Assembly (NCBI RefSeq): GCF_014534655.1
Contig: NZ_JACVVD010000003.1
Location: 434,001-498,000 of the forward strand
Reading direction: 5' to 3'
Source of the DNA: Paenibacillus sedimenti
GTDB lineage: Bacteria; Bacillota; Bacilli; Paenibacillales; NBRC-103111
Length of the DNA: 64,000 bases
Made by a program: the position numbers and the translations under genes. The notes under the pieces were generated by a model. It was not told the DNA's origin and searched no databases. It was given only the letters and a program-made list of their open reading frames with translations. Positions 32,190 to 41,633 of the stretch are shown piece by piece. Within the stretch, counting starts at the first letter, position 1; each line of letters opens with the position of its first letter.

Positions 32190-33770
32190 ATGTTTAAAGT
32201 ATTAGTATCTGATCCGATCAGCGACATGGGAATTCAAATGCTTTATGATGCAAGCGACGTTGAGGTTGTTAAACAGCCAGGACTCTCCGAAGATGAACTC
32301 GTAGCGATCATCGGTGAATATGATGCCCTGCTCGTTCGCAGCCAAACGAAAGTTACTGAAAAAATTATGACGGCCGGAAGCAAATTGAAAGTCATCGGCC
32401 GTGCCGGCGTAGGCGTTGACAATATTGACCTGGAAGCTGCGACCAAACGAGGCATCGTTGTTATCAATGCTCCGGACGGAAACACAATCGCGACTTGCGA
32501 GCTTACATTTGCCATGATGATGTCAACGGCACGCATGATTCCGCAGGCATATAAGAAAACAGTTGGCGGCGAATGGGATCGTAAATTTATCGGTGTCGAG
32601 CTTCGCAACAAAACACTCGGAATTCTAGGTATGGGTCGTATTGGCAGTGAAGTTGCCAAACGTGCGAAAGTATTCGGTATGAATGTGATCGGTTACGACC
32701 CGTTCCTCACCGAAGAACGCGCTGAGAAAATGGGCGTGAAACTGGGTTCCGTAAATGAAATTGCAGCGCAAGCGGATTTCATTACTGTGCATACGCCTCT
32801 TACCCCGGAAACTCGCCATCTGATTGGCAAGACACAATTCGAGTTGATGAAAAAAGGCGTTCGCATCATCAACTGCGCTCGCGGCGGAATTATCGATGAA
32901 ATGGCGTTGGTCGAAGCGATTGATCAAGGTATCGTAGCTGGAGCTGCATTCGACGTATTTGAAGTGGAACCTCCGCAAAAAGATCATCCGTTCTTAAATA
33001 ACCCTAAAGTCATCGTAACGCCTCACCTTGGCGCTTCCACAATCGAAGCACAAGAGAACGTAGCGATTGACGTATCGGAAGAAGTACTTCACATCTTGCG
33101 GAACGAGCCGTTCAAAAATGCGGTTAACATGCCTCCTGTTCCTGCAAACGTGCTGAATAAGCTGCAGCCTTACTTCAGTCTTGGCGAGAAAATCGGCAGC
33201 ATCCTCGGTCAAATCGCGCATGGAGCCGTTGCCGAAATCGTTGTTAACTACGCAGGCGATCTCGTTGATGTCGATACAAGTCAATTGACCCGTTACATCG
33301 TAAAAGGTGTATTCCAGAACCAATTAGAGTCGATTAACATCATCAATGCGATGCATTTGGCAAAATCGCGCGGTGTTAACATCGTGACTCAAACGTCAAA
33401 TGTGGCGAGCAGCTTCACGAACTTAGTGACGGTTACCGTAAAAACGAAGCAGGAAGAAAAAACACTCGCAGGCACATTACTCGCTGGTTTTGGCGAGCGT
33501 ATCGTACGCATTGATCAATATCCGGTAGACTTCGCTGCGGAAGGCAACCTGCTGCTTATCTCCCATAACGATAAACCGGGCATTATCGGCCGCGTAGGTA
33601 CACTGCTCGGCAGCAATGACGTCAACATCGCTACGATGCAAGTAGGCCGTAAAGTTATCGGCGGATCGGCGATCATGGTTCTGACTATCGATAAACCGGC
33701 ACCAGCTGAAGTACTGGCTGACCTCACGAAACAAGCAGAAATCGTCAACGTACGAGCTCTTACGATTTAA
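32190..33770 (+). CDS. serA: D-3-phosphoglycerate dehydrogenase
   Basis: The 526-residue enzyme catalyses the first step of serine synthesis. It has the NAD-binding loop GILGMGRIGSEVAKRA, the active-site region NCARGGIIDE and the HLGAST motif, then an intervening domain and a C-terminal ACT domain (NKPGIIGRVGTLLGSNDVNI pattern with DKPGIIG). The length is as in B. subtilis. AAGGAGG precedes the ATG. It is preceded by a T-box leader and followed by a strong terminator, so it is monocistronic. Confidence 0.96.
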   Translation: MFKVLVSDPISDMGIQMLYDASDVEVVKQPGLSEDELVAIIGEYDALLVRSQTKVTEKIMTAGSKLKVIGRAGVGVDNIDLEAATKRGIVVINAPDGNTIATCELTFAMMMSTARMIPQAYKKTVGGEWDRKFIGVELRNKTLGILGMGRIGSEVAKRAKVFGMNVIGYDPFLTEERAEKMGVKLGSVNEIAAQADFITVHTPLTPETRHLIGKTQFELMKKGVRIINCARGGIIDEMALVEAIDQGIVAGAAFDVFEVEPPQKDHPFLNNPKVIVTPHLGASTIEAQENVAIDVSEEVLHILRNEPFKNAVNMPPVPANVLNKLQPYFSLGEKIGSILGQIAHGAVAEIVVNYAGDLVDVDTSQLTRYIVKGVFQNQLESINIINAMHLAKSRGVNIVTQTSNVASSFTNLVTVTVKTKQEEKTLAGTLLAGFGERIVRIDQYPVDFAAEGNLLLISHNDKPGIIGRVGTLLGSNDVNIATMQVGRKVIGGSAIMVLTIDKPAPAEVLADLTKQAEIVNVRALTI

Positions 33771-33840
33771 GGGATTCTTGTTAGGAGCCCCCTCAAGGCT
33801 GTCCCTAAAGTAGGACACGTCTGATATTCATAATCATGAA

Positions 33841-33886
33841 CAAAGGAGTTAAGCAGCTTATATGTGCTTAACTCCTTTGTTTTTAG
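33841..33886 (+). terminator. Terminator of serA
   Basis: AAAGGAGTTAAGCA and TGCTTAACTCCTTT pair over 14 bases with a short loop, followed by GTTTTTAG. Confidence 0.92.
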
Positions 33887-33916
33887 CATCTATCGCTGAT
33901 TTCTTCAGTAGATTGG

Positions 33917-34313
33917 GGCGAAATCGACCGTGCTGCTCACTGCTAAGTCGGAAAAACCGACTTACAATGGTCGGAGCACCGAAGATGAGCCAGGTAAGCC
34001 GGAATAATCGGATTACGGCATAGTTACTGGTGAAATCGACCGTGCGGCTCACTGCTAAGTCGGAAAAATCGACTTACAACGGCCGGAGCACCGAAGATGA
34101 GCCAGGTAAGCCGGAAAAATCGGATTACGGCATAGTTACTGGTGAAATCGACACTGCGGCTCACTGCTAAGTCGGAAAAATCGGATTACAGCAGGGTTAC
34201 AGGCGAAATCGACCGTTCGGCTCATTGTTAAGTCGGAAAAACCGACTTACAACGGCAGGAGCACCGAAGATGAGCCAGATAAGCCGGAATAATCGGATTA
34301 GGCCAGGATACGG
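33917..34313. repeat. Tandem 112-base palindromic repeat array (3 full units, 1 shortened)
   Basis: Units begin GGYGAAATCGAC at 33917, 34029, 34141 and 34202. The first two are exactly 112 bases, the third is 61 and the fourth about 112. Each full unit holds two palindromes about 51 bases apart: TAAGTCGGAAAAATCGACTTA and TAAGCCGGAAAAATCGGATTA (with small changes between units). The third unit lacks the 51 bases between the shared CGGAAAAATCG cores. The array lies between the convergent serA and resE genes and has no convincing reading frame. Confidence 0.9.
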
Positions 34314-34388
34314 CGCCAACGTTCGTAAATGAAAACTTCCTCTCGAGTGTTTCACGAACAACAAGATTTTTTCTGAATATTCTACAAA

Positions 34389-34427
34389 ATAAAGGCGTTT
34401 GCTGAGAAATTCATCAGCAAACGCCTC
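34389..34427 (-). terminator. Terminator of resE
   Basis: Minus strand: AGGCGTTTGCTGA, short loop, TCAGCAAACGCCT, then TTATTTTG. Confidence 0.88.
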
Positions 34428-34455
34428 TTAATTTGTCGAAATAGTTACGCAATTC

Positions 34456-36339
34456 TCACTTTGGATCGCAAGGCAGCAATATGGTGAAAGTTGTCCCTTG
34501 CCCCAACGTGCTTTGCGCGTTTACGCTGCCTTGATGGGCATCGATGATGTTCTTTACGATGGCGAGGCCCAGCCCCGTACCGCCTGAAGAACCGCGCGTA
34601 CGCGCTTTATCCGCCTTGTAAAAGCGCTCAAAAATAAAAGGCAGGTCATCTGCGGGGATCCCTTTCCCCTCGTCGGTGACCTCAATGCGGATCGCCGGCT
34701 GTTCCTTGTAGGCCGCCGGCTCCGCCTTCACGGCAATACGGGCCCCGCTGGCCGTATGCCGGAACGCATTGTCGAGCAGGTTCGTCAGCACCTGCTCGAG
34801 GCGATCCTCATCCGCCCGTTGGAGGATGAGGGACTGGTCCGGCAGCTCGGCGCTAAGCGCGATGCCGCACTCTTTGGCCAGCACCGTAAATTTACGGTGC
34901 ATGCGCTTCACCAGGGAGTCGACTTCGACCTCCCTGAAATAGAGCTCGAGATGGCCCGCTTCCATCCGGGCCAGATCGAGCAGGTCGCGGACGAGACGCC
35001 CCATGCGGAGCGACTCGTCGTGGATGACCTGCGCCAGCCCCTTGCGCTCCTCCGGCGAGGAGGCGATATCATCCAGCAGGGCTTCGCTGTAGCCCTGCAG
35101 CATCGAGAGCGGCGTGCGCAGCTCGTGCGACACGTTCGCGACAAAGTCTTTGCGCAGCTTGTCGAGGCGCTCCTCCTCCGTGACGTCGCGCAGTACGGCG
35201 ACCGCGCCACGCACTTGATCGCGTGAATAGAGCGGCGTCATGGCGACAGACCATACTCCGTTTTGCACGTACAGCTTCGACGCAGCCTCGGATGACTCTG
35301 CTACGACCGCTTCGAACAACGGTATGAGAGGCACAGGAATCGGCTTGGAATCCAGATTGCTATAGCTGGTAAGCCCCCAGTCACCAAGCGATGTGTCAGG
35401 CTTACGGAATCGATCGGTACCTTCATCATCCGACCAGTCAATCGTACTCCACTCTTGAACGATCTTCTCGCCTTGCGGATTCGTCAGCATGACCGAACCA
35501 TCCGCATCCAGGGTAATGACGGCGTCTGTCATGCTTCTCAGAATGCTGGACAGGTGCTCTTTTTCTTCACTAAGCGCTCTAACGCTTTCCTGCATTTTCC
35601 CGCCCATATGATTAAAAGTTTTGGCAAGCTCTCCAATTTCATCCTTGGACAGAATGGGAACGCGCGTTCCGTATTCGCCTAACGTAATCAGATCTGCCGC
35701 TTTTTTCAACTGCTGCAGCGGACGCGTAATCCGAGAGAACAAGAAGAATGCGAAAAAGGTGGTCATCAAGAAGCCCACAAGTGATACATAAACAAAAAGT
35801 CTCAGCATATAGGACTGCGTGGCTTCAAGCGATTGAAGAGATTGGTAGAGCAGCGTCGCGCCGATAATCGCACCTAATTGATTTTTCAAAGGAACAGCGA
35901 CAATCAGATACTCTGCCCCCGCATGAAACCGCCCGCTCCCGGAGCTGCTGATTTTCTTCTCCAGCGTTTGCCCGGCGAATACTTGCTTCAGCTCATTCTC
36001 AGTAAAGAAGTCCGTCGCATGAAAGTTAACCGGATTGCTTCCCGCAGGTGTTGGCAGCGGCGTCTCCTTCATGTCCTTTGTGATGACAAGCATTCTTGCA
36101 TCCTGAAAGCTTAACAGTTCATTACTTAGTAAATAAAACTCATTATCGTACATATGCCGCGAAGCTTCATCCGAGAAGCGAAGCGCGAGTTTTTTCGTAT
36201 TCTCCGTTTGATCATTGACTTGGGAGAAATATTTTTCCATATAATTGACAAGAAAAAAGCCCAGTATGAGCAGTACAACCGCAACCAGGCCAATAATCGT
36301 TAACCACAGCTTGCCTACGACGCTTCTAAAAATAAACAC
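34456..36339 (-). CDS. resE: Sensor histidine kinase ResE
   Basis: The 627-residue kinase has two membrane helices flanking an extracytoplasmic sensor (about 10-190), a HAMP domain (SRITRPLQQLKKAADLI), a PAS-like region, the H-box NVSHELRTPLSML, and the HATPase boxes NLLDNAFRHT, DEGKGIP and GGTGLGL. With ResD it controls respiration genes in response to oxygen limitation and nitric oxide. The GTG at 36339 lies one base after the resD stop, with GAGGTG about 10 bases upstream. The kinase core around 34,700-35,250 is visibly more GC-rich than the sensor part. Confidence 0.93.
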   Translation of the reverse strand: MFIFRSVVGKLWLTIIGLVAVVLLILGFFLVNYMEKYFSQVNDQTENTKKLALRFSDEASRHMYDNEFYLLSNELLSFQDARMLVITKDMKETPLPTPAGSNPVNFHATDFFTENELKQVFAGQTLEKKISSSGSGRFHAGAEYLIVAVPLKNQLGAIIGATLLYQSLQSLEATQSYMLRLFVYVSLVGFLMTTFFAFFLFSRITRPLQQLKKAADLITLGEYGTRVPILSKDEIGELAKTFNHMGGKMQESVRALSEEKEHLSSILRSMTDAVITLDADGSVMLTNPQGEKIVQEWSTIDWSDDEGTDRFRKPDTSLGDWGLTSYSNLDSKPIPVPLIPLFEAVVAESSEAASKLYVQNGVWSVAMTPLYSRDQVRGAVAVLRDVTEEERLDKLRKDFVANVSHELRTPLSMLQGYSEALLDDIASSPEERKGLAQVIHDESLRMGRLVRDLLDLARMEAGHLELYFREVEVDSLVKRMHRKFTVLAKECGIALSAELPDQSLILQRADEDRLEQVLTNLLDNAFRHTASGARIAVKAEPAAYKEQPAIRIEVTDEGKGIPADDLPFIFERFYKADKARTRGSSGGTGLGLAIVKNIIDAHQGSVNAQSTLGQGTTFTILLPCDPK

Positions 36340-36340
36340 G

Positions 36341-37054
36341 TTATTTGGGCACCTCTAGCTTATAGCCAACTCCCCATACGGTCGTAATCATTGCAGCAGC
36401 ATCCGGGGATACTTTGTTTAATTTTTCGCGAAGTCTTTTTACATGGGTGTCTACAGTCCGCAAATCCCCAAAGAACTCGTAATTCCATACATCCTTGAGA
36501 AGTTCCTCACGGGAGAACACTTTATCAGGAGAAACCGCCAAATAGTGCAGCAGTTCGTACTCTTTTGGCGTTAATGCCACCTCTTGACCGCCTGCCGTTA
36601 CCCGGTGCGCATCATGCTCTATGACCAGATTCGGGAATACGATATTATTGCTGGATCCTGCATCCTTAGATAAATATGCTGTCGCTGAAGAGCGGCGAAG
36701 AATCGCCTTAACCCGGTAAATGACCTCACGCGGACTGAAAGGCTTAACGACGTAATCATCGGCGCCAACTTCAAAACCGCTTACCCGGTTCGTCTCCTCC
36801 CCTTTGGCCGTCAACATGATGACCGGTGTGGACTTCACCTGGCGAAGACGTGAGCAGACCTCAATACCGTCAATACCCGGCAGCATGACATCCAACAGTA
36901 CCAAATCATAGTCCGTATCAGTTGCCATCCGCAATGCGGTTTCGCCGTCCTCCGCTTCTTCGATGATATAGCCTTCTTTTTCCAGATACATCCGCAGCAA
37001 TCTGCGAATCCGTTCTTCGTCGTCAACAACCAGTATGCTTGCCTTCATTTCCAT
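36341..37054 (-). CDS. resD: Response regulator ResD
   Basis: OmpR-type regulator of 237 residues: receiver domain with the acidic pair in VVDDEERIRRLL, phospho-acceptor Asp in DLVLLDVMLPG and Lys in MLTAKG, then a winged-helix DNA-binding domain with RTVDTHVKRLREKL and WGVGYKL. ResD activates aerobic and anaerobic respiration genes including its own cluster in Bacillus. It lies between the cytochrome c biogenesis genes and resE. AAGGATG lies 9 bases before the ATG. Confidence 0.95.
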   Translation of the reverse strand: MEMKASILVVDDEERIRRLLRMYLEKEGYIIEEAEDGETALRMATDTDYDLVLLDVMLPGIDGIEVCSRLRQVKSTPVIMLTAKGEETNRVSGFEVGADDYVVKPFSPREVIYRVKAILRRSSATAYLSKDAGSSNNIVFPNLVIEHDAHRVTAGGQEVALTPKEYELLHYLAVSPDKVFSREELLKDVWNYEFFGDLRTVDTHVKRLREKLNKVSPDAAAMITTVWGVGYKLEVPK

Positions 37055-37083
37055 AAAGCTTCACATCCTTCATGTATTAATCA

Positions 37084-38343
37084 CTAGACACCCGCGTAAG
37101 AGTGAAGACCGGCAATGACCAGATTCACCCCAACTAAGGTAAACATTACCACGATAAAACCAATGACCGATAACCAAGCTGATTTTTTGCCTTGCCAGCC
37201 TTTGGAAAGACGCAGATGTAAAAATACAGCATAGAACAACCAAGTAATCAATGCCCATACTTCTTTGGGATCCCATCCCCAGAAACGACCCCAAGCTTCT
37301 TGCGCCCAAATCATGGCGAAAATGAGTGCGCCCAAGGTAAAGATCGGGTAACCGATCGCAATTGCCCTGTAGCTGATTTCATCCAAGTCCTCAGGATCCA
37401 TTCCTTTTACAACAGGTCCGATAGCAGCACCTAACGGTTTACGTGCAACCAATCGAGCTAAACCGTATAGAATTAATCCGCCGAGGACCGACCAGATCAC
37501 AGTATTCAGCTTACGCCCCGCGCTAGCGCCTTCCATCCAGGATGGGGCAGTGAAAAGCGGCTCAGTCATACCCAGAAAAGGTCTCATTTCGACCGCTTGC
37601 ATTCCATAAGGCTGAACGATTGGAGGCAATACGTAGGTTTCATTTTGTGTGTTGGTCTGCTGCTGACCTTGGGCATCAGTAACCGTCACTTGTTTGGTGA
37701 ATGTTACTTTATATCCGGATCCGTTAAATGTGAAAATACTGCCAATGAAAGCAATCAGCATCAAAATGAAGAACAACGTCAATTCGATGCCTCTTTGCTC
37801 ACGCTTATCCTGCTTGGTTGTACCTTTGAAGTCAACCGCTCGCAGCAGATACATCAATCCGCCGGCAAAACCCACAGCGAAAAAGGCTTCTCCCGCCGCG
37901 GCAGTGGTCACGTGTATTTTGAGCCAGTAGCTCTGCAAAGCAGGTATTAATGGCTGTATTTCACTTGGGAACACGGATGCATAAGCAATCATGATGAATC
38001 CGATCGGCAAAGCGAAAATACCAAGGACAGGCGTCCGATAAATCAGGTAGACGATTAAGAACGCAAACATGATCATCATGCCTAAAAAGGTCATGAATTC
38101 ATACATATTCGATGTAGGAATATGCCCTCCCTCAGCCCATCTTGTAAAGAAAAAAGTCACCTGACAAGCAAATCCTATGACAGAAACTATGAAAGCGATG
38201 AAGCCCCAACGTTTAGTATGTTCTTCAGGTTCGCGATTGCTCCACCTTTTCCCTGTAATGGATAGGACGAAAAGCAAAAAGGCTAACAGATATACAAAAA
38301 AGGCGATGAGCAGAAACGTACTGCTGACTGAATTTACGTTCAC
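37084..38343 (-). CDS. resC: Cytochrome c biogenesis protein ResC (CcsB/CcsA type)
   Basis: A 419-residue polytopic membrane protein with the tryptophan-rich heme-handling motif WGRFWGWDPKEVWALI near residue 345 and conserved His residues in flanking helices. With ResB it moves heme across the membrane and attaches it to apocytochrome c (system II). The GTG start overlaps the resB stop (GTGA) and has GGAGG 9 bases upstream. An insertion of Gln/Asn-rich loop (QGQQQTNTQNE) lies on the outside between helices. Confidence 0.92.
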   Translation of the reverse strand: MNVNSVSSTFLLIAFFVYLLAFLLFVLSITGKRWSNREPEEHTKRWGFIAFIVSVIGFACQVTFFFTRWAEGGHIPTSNMYEFMTFLGMMIMFAFLIVYLIYRTPVLGIFALPIGFIMIAYASVFPSEIQPLIPALQSYWLKIHVTTAAAGEAFFAVGFAGGLMYLLRAVDFKGTTKQDKREQRGIELTLFFILMLIAFIGSIFTFNGSGYKVTFTKQVTVTDAQGQQQTNTQNETYVLPPIVQPYGMQAVEMRPFLGMTEPLFTAPSWMEGASAGRKLNTVIWSVLGGLILYGLARLVARKPLGAAIGPVVKGMDPEDLDEISYRAIAIGYPIFTLGALIFAMIWAQEAWGRFWGWDPKEVWALITWLFYAVFLHLRLSKGWQGKKSAWLSVIGFIVVMFTLVGVNLVIAGLHSYAGV

Positions 38344-40004
38344 CCTTGCTTTCCTCCTTGATCTAGTAATTTAGGCGAAATCGTGATGTTGTTCTTTGCA
38401 AGTGCGGCCGCCACTTCATTGCGTAATCCAAAATAGTTTTTATTCGTATGCGCACCGAGCGTAATCTGATCCCCATCAATGCGGAGCCAAATGCGGCGAT
38501 GCTGCCAGTAAAAGCCCATGATGACGCCAATCATGAAAATCGCGGAACCTACCCAAATGTAAGGCATCGCTTTATCTACCCGAATATTCAGATAAGTCGT
38601 AAATTCAGCAAATTGTACGCCCTCCATCGATCCTACAGCGATATTCAGCTTCTTCGCGATAGCGCCGTTGATCGCATCTTGGGAGAACGATTCTTTATCA
38701 ATTTGTCTGGGAAAATACATGTAAGGCTCGCCATTAGCGGCAAGACCAGGACCTGTAATACTAAAAATAAATGCAGGCGCTTTCGGTTCATTGGATAGGC
38801 TGATCGGCTGTCCTTTGCTATCCAAACCGAACTCCGGGAAATATCCCTTCAGCTTCAATTTGTAAGGACCTGCTTGATACTCTTCCTTCGGATTGTTCAT
38901 CGGAAGCTCAAAGCTGCCATAGGCCTCGCCTGTTTGCGGATTGCTGACCGTGGGCTTGACCGAGATCAGCATCGGCGATGCTTTGTAATCGAATTGATAC
39001 GCTTGCAATCCTTTGTAGTTCAATGGATGATTGACAAGAATGTCCGCCCTGTGCACTTCTTCGAGTTCAGGTTCTTTCGATGGATCGTCACAGTTTGCTG
39101 TGCAATGATACAAAACGGCTTTCGTCTCGTACGTTTTCGGTACGATTTGCCCCTTATCCTTGATGTTCTCCGGCAATTCCTTGTCATCGTACAGCTCAAG
39201 GTTGAACTTTTCATTTTTCAAATAATAGGAAGTATGCGGAATTTGCTTGGTTTCACCTTCAAGTACGCCGATATATTCGTCCATGTGCCATCCAGGGATA
39301 CTGCGCATCAGCACACCTAACAGGAAGATGATAAGACCGATATGGTTAATGTAAGGCCCCCATCGGCTAAACCGGTATTTCTCAGCAAGAAGCGCCGTAC
39401 CATCCGTATGTACGCGGTAGCTCTTTTTGCGTAGCAAAGCGCCTAGCTGGTTTGTCCACTCTTCTGCTTTGGCATTCTCCGGCAACGCCCCTGCATATGT
39501 CACCCTTTGCCTGGTCAAAAAGCTTTCATGTTTGCGAATTTGCTGTTTGGATAGTGCTTTATATAGTGGAAGCACGCGGTCTAAGCTGCATACGACAAGC
39601 GATGTCCCGATCATGAACAGCAACGTGATAAACCACCAGGAGCTGAACGTGTGAGAAAAGCCCAAGAAATGATAAATCTTGCCGAGCGTTCCATAATTCT
39701 CTGCATAATACTGGGCCGGATCGATATCAAGAAACGTATTTTCTTGCGGATAAATCGTTCCAACTGCTGATGCCACAAGTGTTACAAGGATAATACCTAC
39801 CGCTATTTTAACCGATGAAAAGAAATTCCAGACTTTATCCAATACAGAAGGATTCGATTTTTGAGAGCGGCGGGCCATGCCGTCATAACGCATTTCCAGC
39901 AGATCGGTGCCATCCTCATCAATGAGCGGCTTCCCACAGGATTCACAAAGCGTGGTGCCAGTCGGATTCTGATGCCCGCAATCGCATTTGGTGTTGTGAA
40001 ACAT
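38340..40004 (-). CDS. resB: Cytochrome c biogenesis protein ResB (Ccs1) with N-terminal zinc ribbon
   Basis: A 554-residue ResB-family membrane protein: helices near 60-80, 130-150 and 215-235, a large extracytoplasmic domain, and a last helix near 490. It is the partner of ResC in cytochrome c maturation. The N-terminus MFHNTKCDCGHQNP carries Cys7, Cys9, Cys20 and Cys23, a small zinc-ribbon not present in the B. subtilis protein as I recall it. AGGAGG is 5 bases before the ATG and closes a stretch of four tandem hairpin repeats. Confidence 0.92.
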   Translation of the reverse strand: MFHNTKCDCGHQNPTGTTLCESCGKPLIDEDGTDLLEMRYDGMARRSQKSNPSVLDKVWNFFSSVKIAVGIILVTLVASAVGTIYPQENTFLDIDPAQYYAENYGTLGKIYHFLGFSHTFSSWWFITLLFMIGTSLVVCSLDRVLPLYKALSKQQIRKHESFLTRQRVTYAGALPENAKAEEWTNQLGALLRKKSYRVHTDGTALLAEKYRFSRWGPYINHIGLIIFLLGVLMRSIPGWHMDEYIGVLEGETKQIPHTSYYLKNEKFNLELYDDKELPENIKDKGQIVPKTYETKAVLYHCTANCDDPSKEPELEEVHRADILVNHPLNYKGLQAYQFDYKASPMLISVKPTVSNPQTGEAYGSFELPMNNPKEEYQAGPYKLKLKGYFPEFGLDSKGQPISLSNEPKAPAFIFSITGPGLAANGEPYMYFPRQIDKESFSQDAINGAIAKKLNIAVGSMEGVQFAEFTTYLNIRVDKAMPYIWVGSAIFMIGVIMGFYWQHRRIWLRIDGDQITLGAHTNKNYFGLRNEVAAALAKNNITISPKLLDQGGKQG

Positions 40005-40010
40005 GATGTC

Positions 40011-40182
40011 CTCCTAAGAGTTTTGCTGTAAGCAAAACTTTCTTCGTAAGCGTACGCTGAGTTTTCCATAGGAAAACTAACTTCGTAAGCATATGCTGAG
40101 TTTTGCTGTAAGCAAAACTTACTTCGTAAGCATATGCTGAGTTTTGCTGTAAGCAAAACTTACTTCGTAAGCATACGCTGAG
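40011..40182 (-). repeat. Four tandem hairpin repeats filling the resA-resB gap
   Basis: Units of about 40-42 bases: AGCATAYGCT, TACGAAGTA, then stem AGTTTTGC TTACA GCAAAACT. One unit instead has AGTTTTCC TAT GGAAAACT, a compensatory G-C to C-G exchange. The last unit ends CTCTTAGGAGG, the resB Shine-Dalgarno. The array begins at the base next to the resA stop codon, so it is the whole intergenic sequence. Confidence 0.92.
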
Positions 40183-40719
40183 TTACTTTGTCTTGCCTGC
40201 CAATTGGGTGAGCGTTTGATCGATATACGATTCGGTCATTTGTCCAATCTTTTTCACTTCAACCTTGCCGTCCGGACTAATAAAAAATGTCGTAGGATAA
40301 TCCATTACGCCATACTTTTTGCGCACTTCTTCTTTCGCATCCAGTAAAACAGGCATATTCAAATTATACTGGTCCATGAATGCTTGAACCGTTACCTTGT
40401 TTTTATCGACGTTCACTTCCAGGAAGACAACGCCCTGAGGGCTCCATTTGTCATATTGTCTTTGGAGATCCGGCATTTCTTCTTTGCACGGCGGACAGAA
40501 AGTTCCCCAGAAATTCATTAGTACCGGCTTTCCTTTATATTCAGACAATTTATGCGTTTTCCCATCGAGACCGATTAAGGAGAAATCGGGCGCTTTATCC
40601 CCAACCTGCGGGTATTTTTTGCTATCCGCTGCAGATAAATTTGTAATAATGGTAAATACGCCAATAACAAGCACGACGGCGAATATCGCAATCTGTACCC
40701 ATTTTTTTCTTGCACCCAC
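40183..40719 (-). CDS. resA: Thiol-disulfide oxidoreductase ResA
   Basis: A 178-residue membrane-anchored thioredoxin-fold protein. An N-terminal helix (VQIAIFAVVLVIGVFTII) is followed by the TlpA/ResA domain with WGTFCPPC (Cys75, Cys78) and the cis-Pro region DYPTTF. ResA keeps apocytochrome c CxxCH cysteines reduced for heme attachment by ResBC. GTG start at 40719 with AAGGTGA 8 bases upstream. Confidence 0.94.
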   Translation of the reverse strand: MGARKKWVQIAIFAVVLVIGVFTIITNLSAADSKKYPQVGDKAPDFSLIGLDGKTHKLSEYKGKPVLMNFWGTFCPPCKEEMPDLQRQYDKWSPQGVVFLEVNVDKNKVTVQAFMDQYNLNMPVLLDAKEEVRKKYGVMDYPTTFFISPDGKVEVKKIGQMTESYIDQTLTQLAGKTK

Positions 40720-40810
40720 TGTCGATCACCTTGCCTTTTTTATTAACATTGTTAGCCATTTCACAAACGTTTATAGCGATTTACACTCACTTATATGTTC
40801 ATTATAACGA

Positions 40811-40839
40811 AAAGAAGGCCAATTCCTATTGGCCTTTTT
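40811..40839 (-). terminator. Terminator overlapping the 3' end of rluB
   Basis: AAGGCCAAT TCCT ATTGGCCTT with a T-rich run on both strands. On the minus strand it includes the last codons of rluB and ends CTTCTTTTCG. Confidence 0.75.
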
Positions 40840-41572
40840 GAACTTTATGTGTCGAGAGCGCAGCGTCTCTGAGCTCTTTGATTTCGCTCACGGAGAGATG
40901 ACGGTATTTGCCCCTAGGCACCCCTGTCAGGAAGATCGGACCGAACTTTATCCGCTTCAGCCGGATGACAGGGAATGAGATCGAGTCGAACATACGTCTT
41001 ACTTGTCGATTCCTGCCTTCATAGATGGTGATCTCGATAATCGATTCATTCTTCTCCGGATTCACGTCCGCGTATTCTACTTCTGCCGGAGAGGTCATTC
41101 CATCCTCTAACTGAACGCCTGTTCTCAGCTTTTCTAGCAGTGTACCATGCGGCACACCTTTAACGGTAGCCTGATAAGTTCTCGGGACGTGATGTTTCGG
41201 ATGTGTCAATAAATGTGCGAATTCTCCATCATTGGTCAAAAGGAGCAATCCTTCGGTATCATAATCGAGACGTCCAACGGGATAAACACGTTCCTTAATG
41301 CCGGGCAAGAAATCGGTGACGACTTTCCGGCCGCCCGGATCGGTCGCGCTTGTGATAACGCCTTTGGGCTTGTTCAAAAGCACATATATTTTTTGCTGCT
41401 GGTTGATGGCTCGTCCATCCACCTTGATTTCATCTTCCTGCGGGTTCACTTTTACCCCGAGCGTCGTGACGACTTCTCCGTTCACTTGCACCCGCCCGGC
41501 TGTAATAATATCCTCGCATTTCCGGCGGGATGCGATTCCCGCTTCAGCCAATACCTTTTGCAGTCGTTCCAT
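40826..41572 (-). CDS. rluB: 23S rRNA pseudouridine synthase RluB
   Basis: The 248-residue enzyme has an N-terminal S4 RNA-binding domain (MERLQKVLAEAGIASRRKCE) and the RsuA/RluB catalytic motif VYPVGRLDYDTEGLLLLTND, with the catalytic Asp in RLDYDTEG. It makes pseudouridine in helix 89 of 23S rRNA in Bacillus and E. coli. GAGGTG lies about 12 bases before the ATG. It lies between spmB and resA, as in B. subtilis. Confidence 0.93.
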   Translation of the reverse strand: MERLQKVLAEAGIASRRKCEDIITAGRVQVNGEVVTTLGVKVNPQEDEIKVDGRAINQQQKIYVLLNKPKGVITSATDPGGRKVVTDFLPGIKERVYPVGRLDYDTEGLLLLTNDGEFAHLLTHPKHHVPRTYQATVKGVPHGTLLEKLRTGVQLEDGMTSPAEVEYADVNPEKNESIIEITIYEGRNRQVRRMFDSISFPVIRLKRIKFGPIFLTGVPRGKYRHLSVSEIKELRDAALSTHKVQKGQ

Positions 41573-41633
41573 GATCCGCTATTCACCTCATGCTAATGAT
41601 AACGGAGTTGCATGTAAATCACAAGCGCACGGC

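Noticed and set aside
33917..34313. Possible CRISPR array
   Set aside because: The units are 112 bases, contiguous and almost identical throughout, with no unique spacers, and no cas genes are present.
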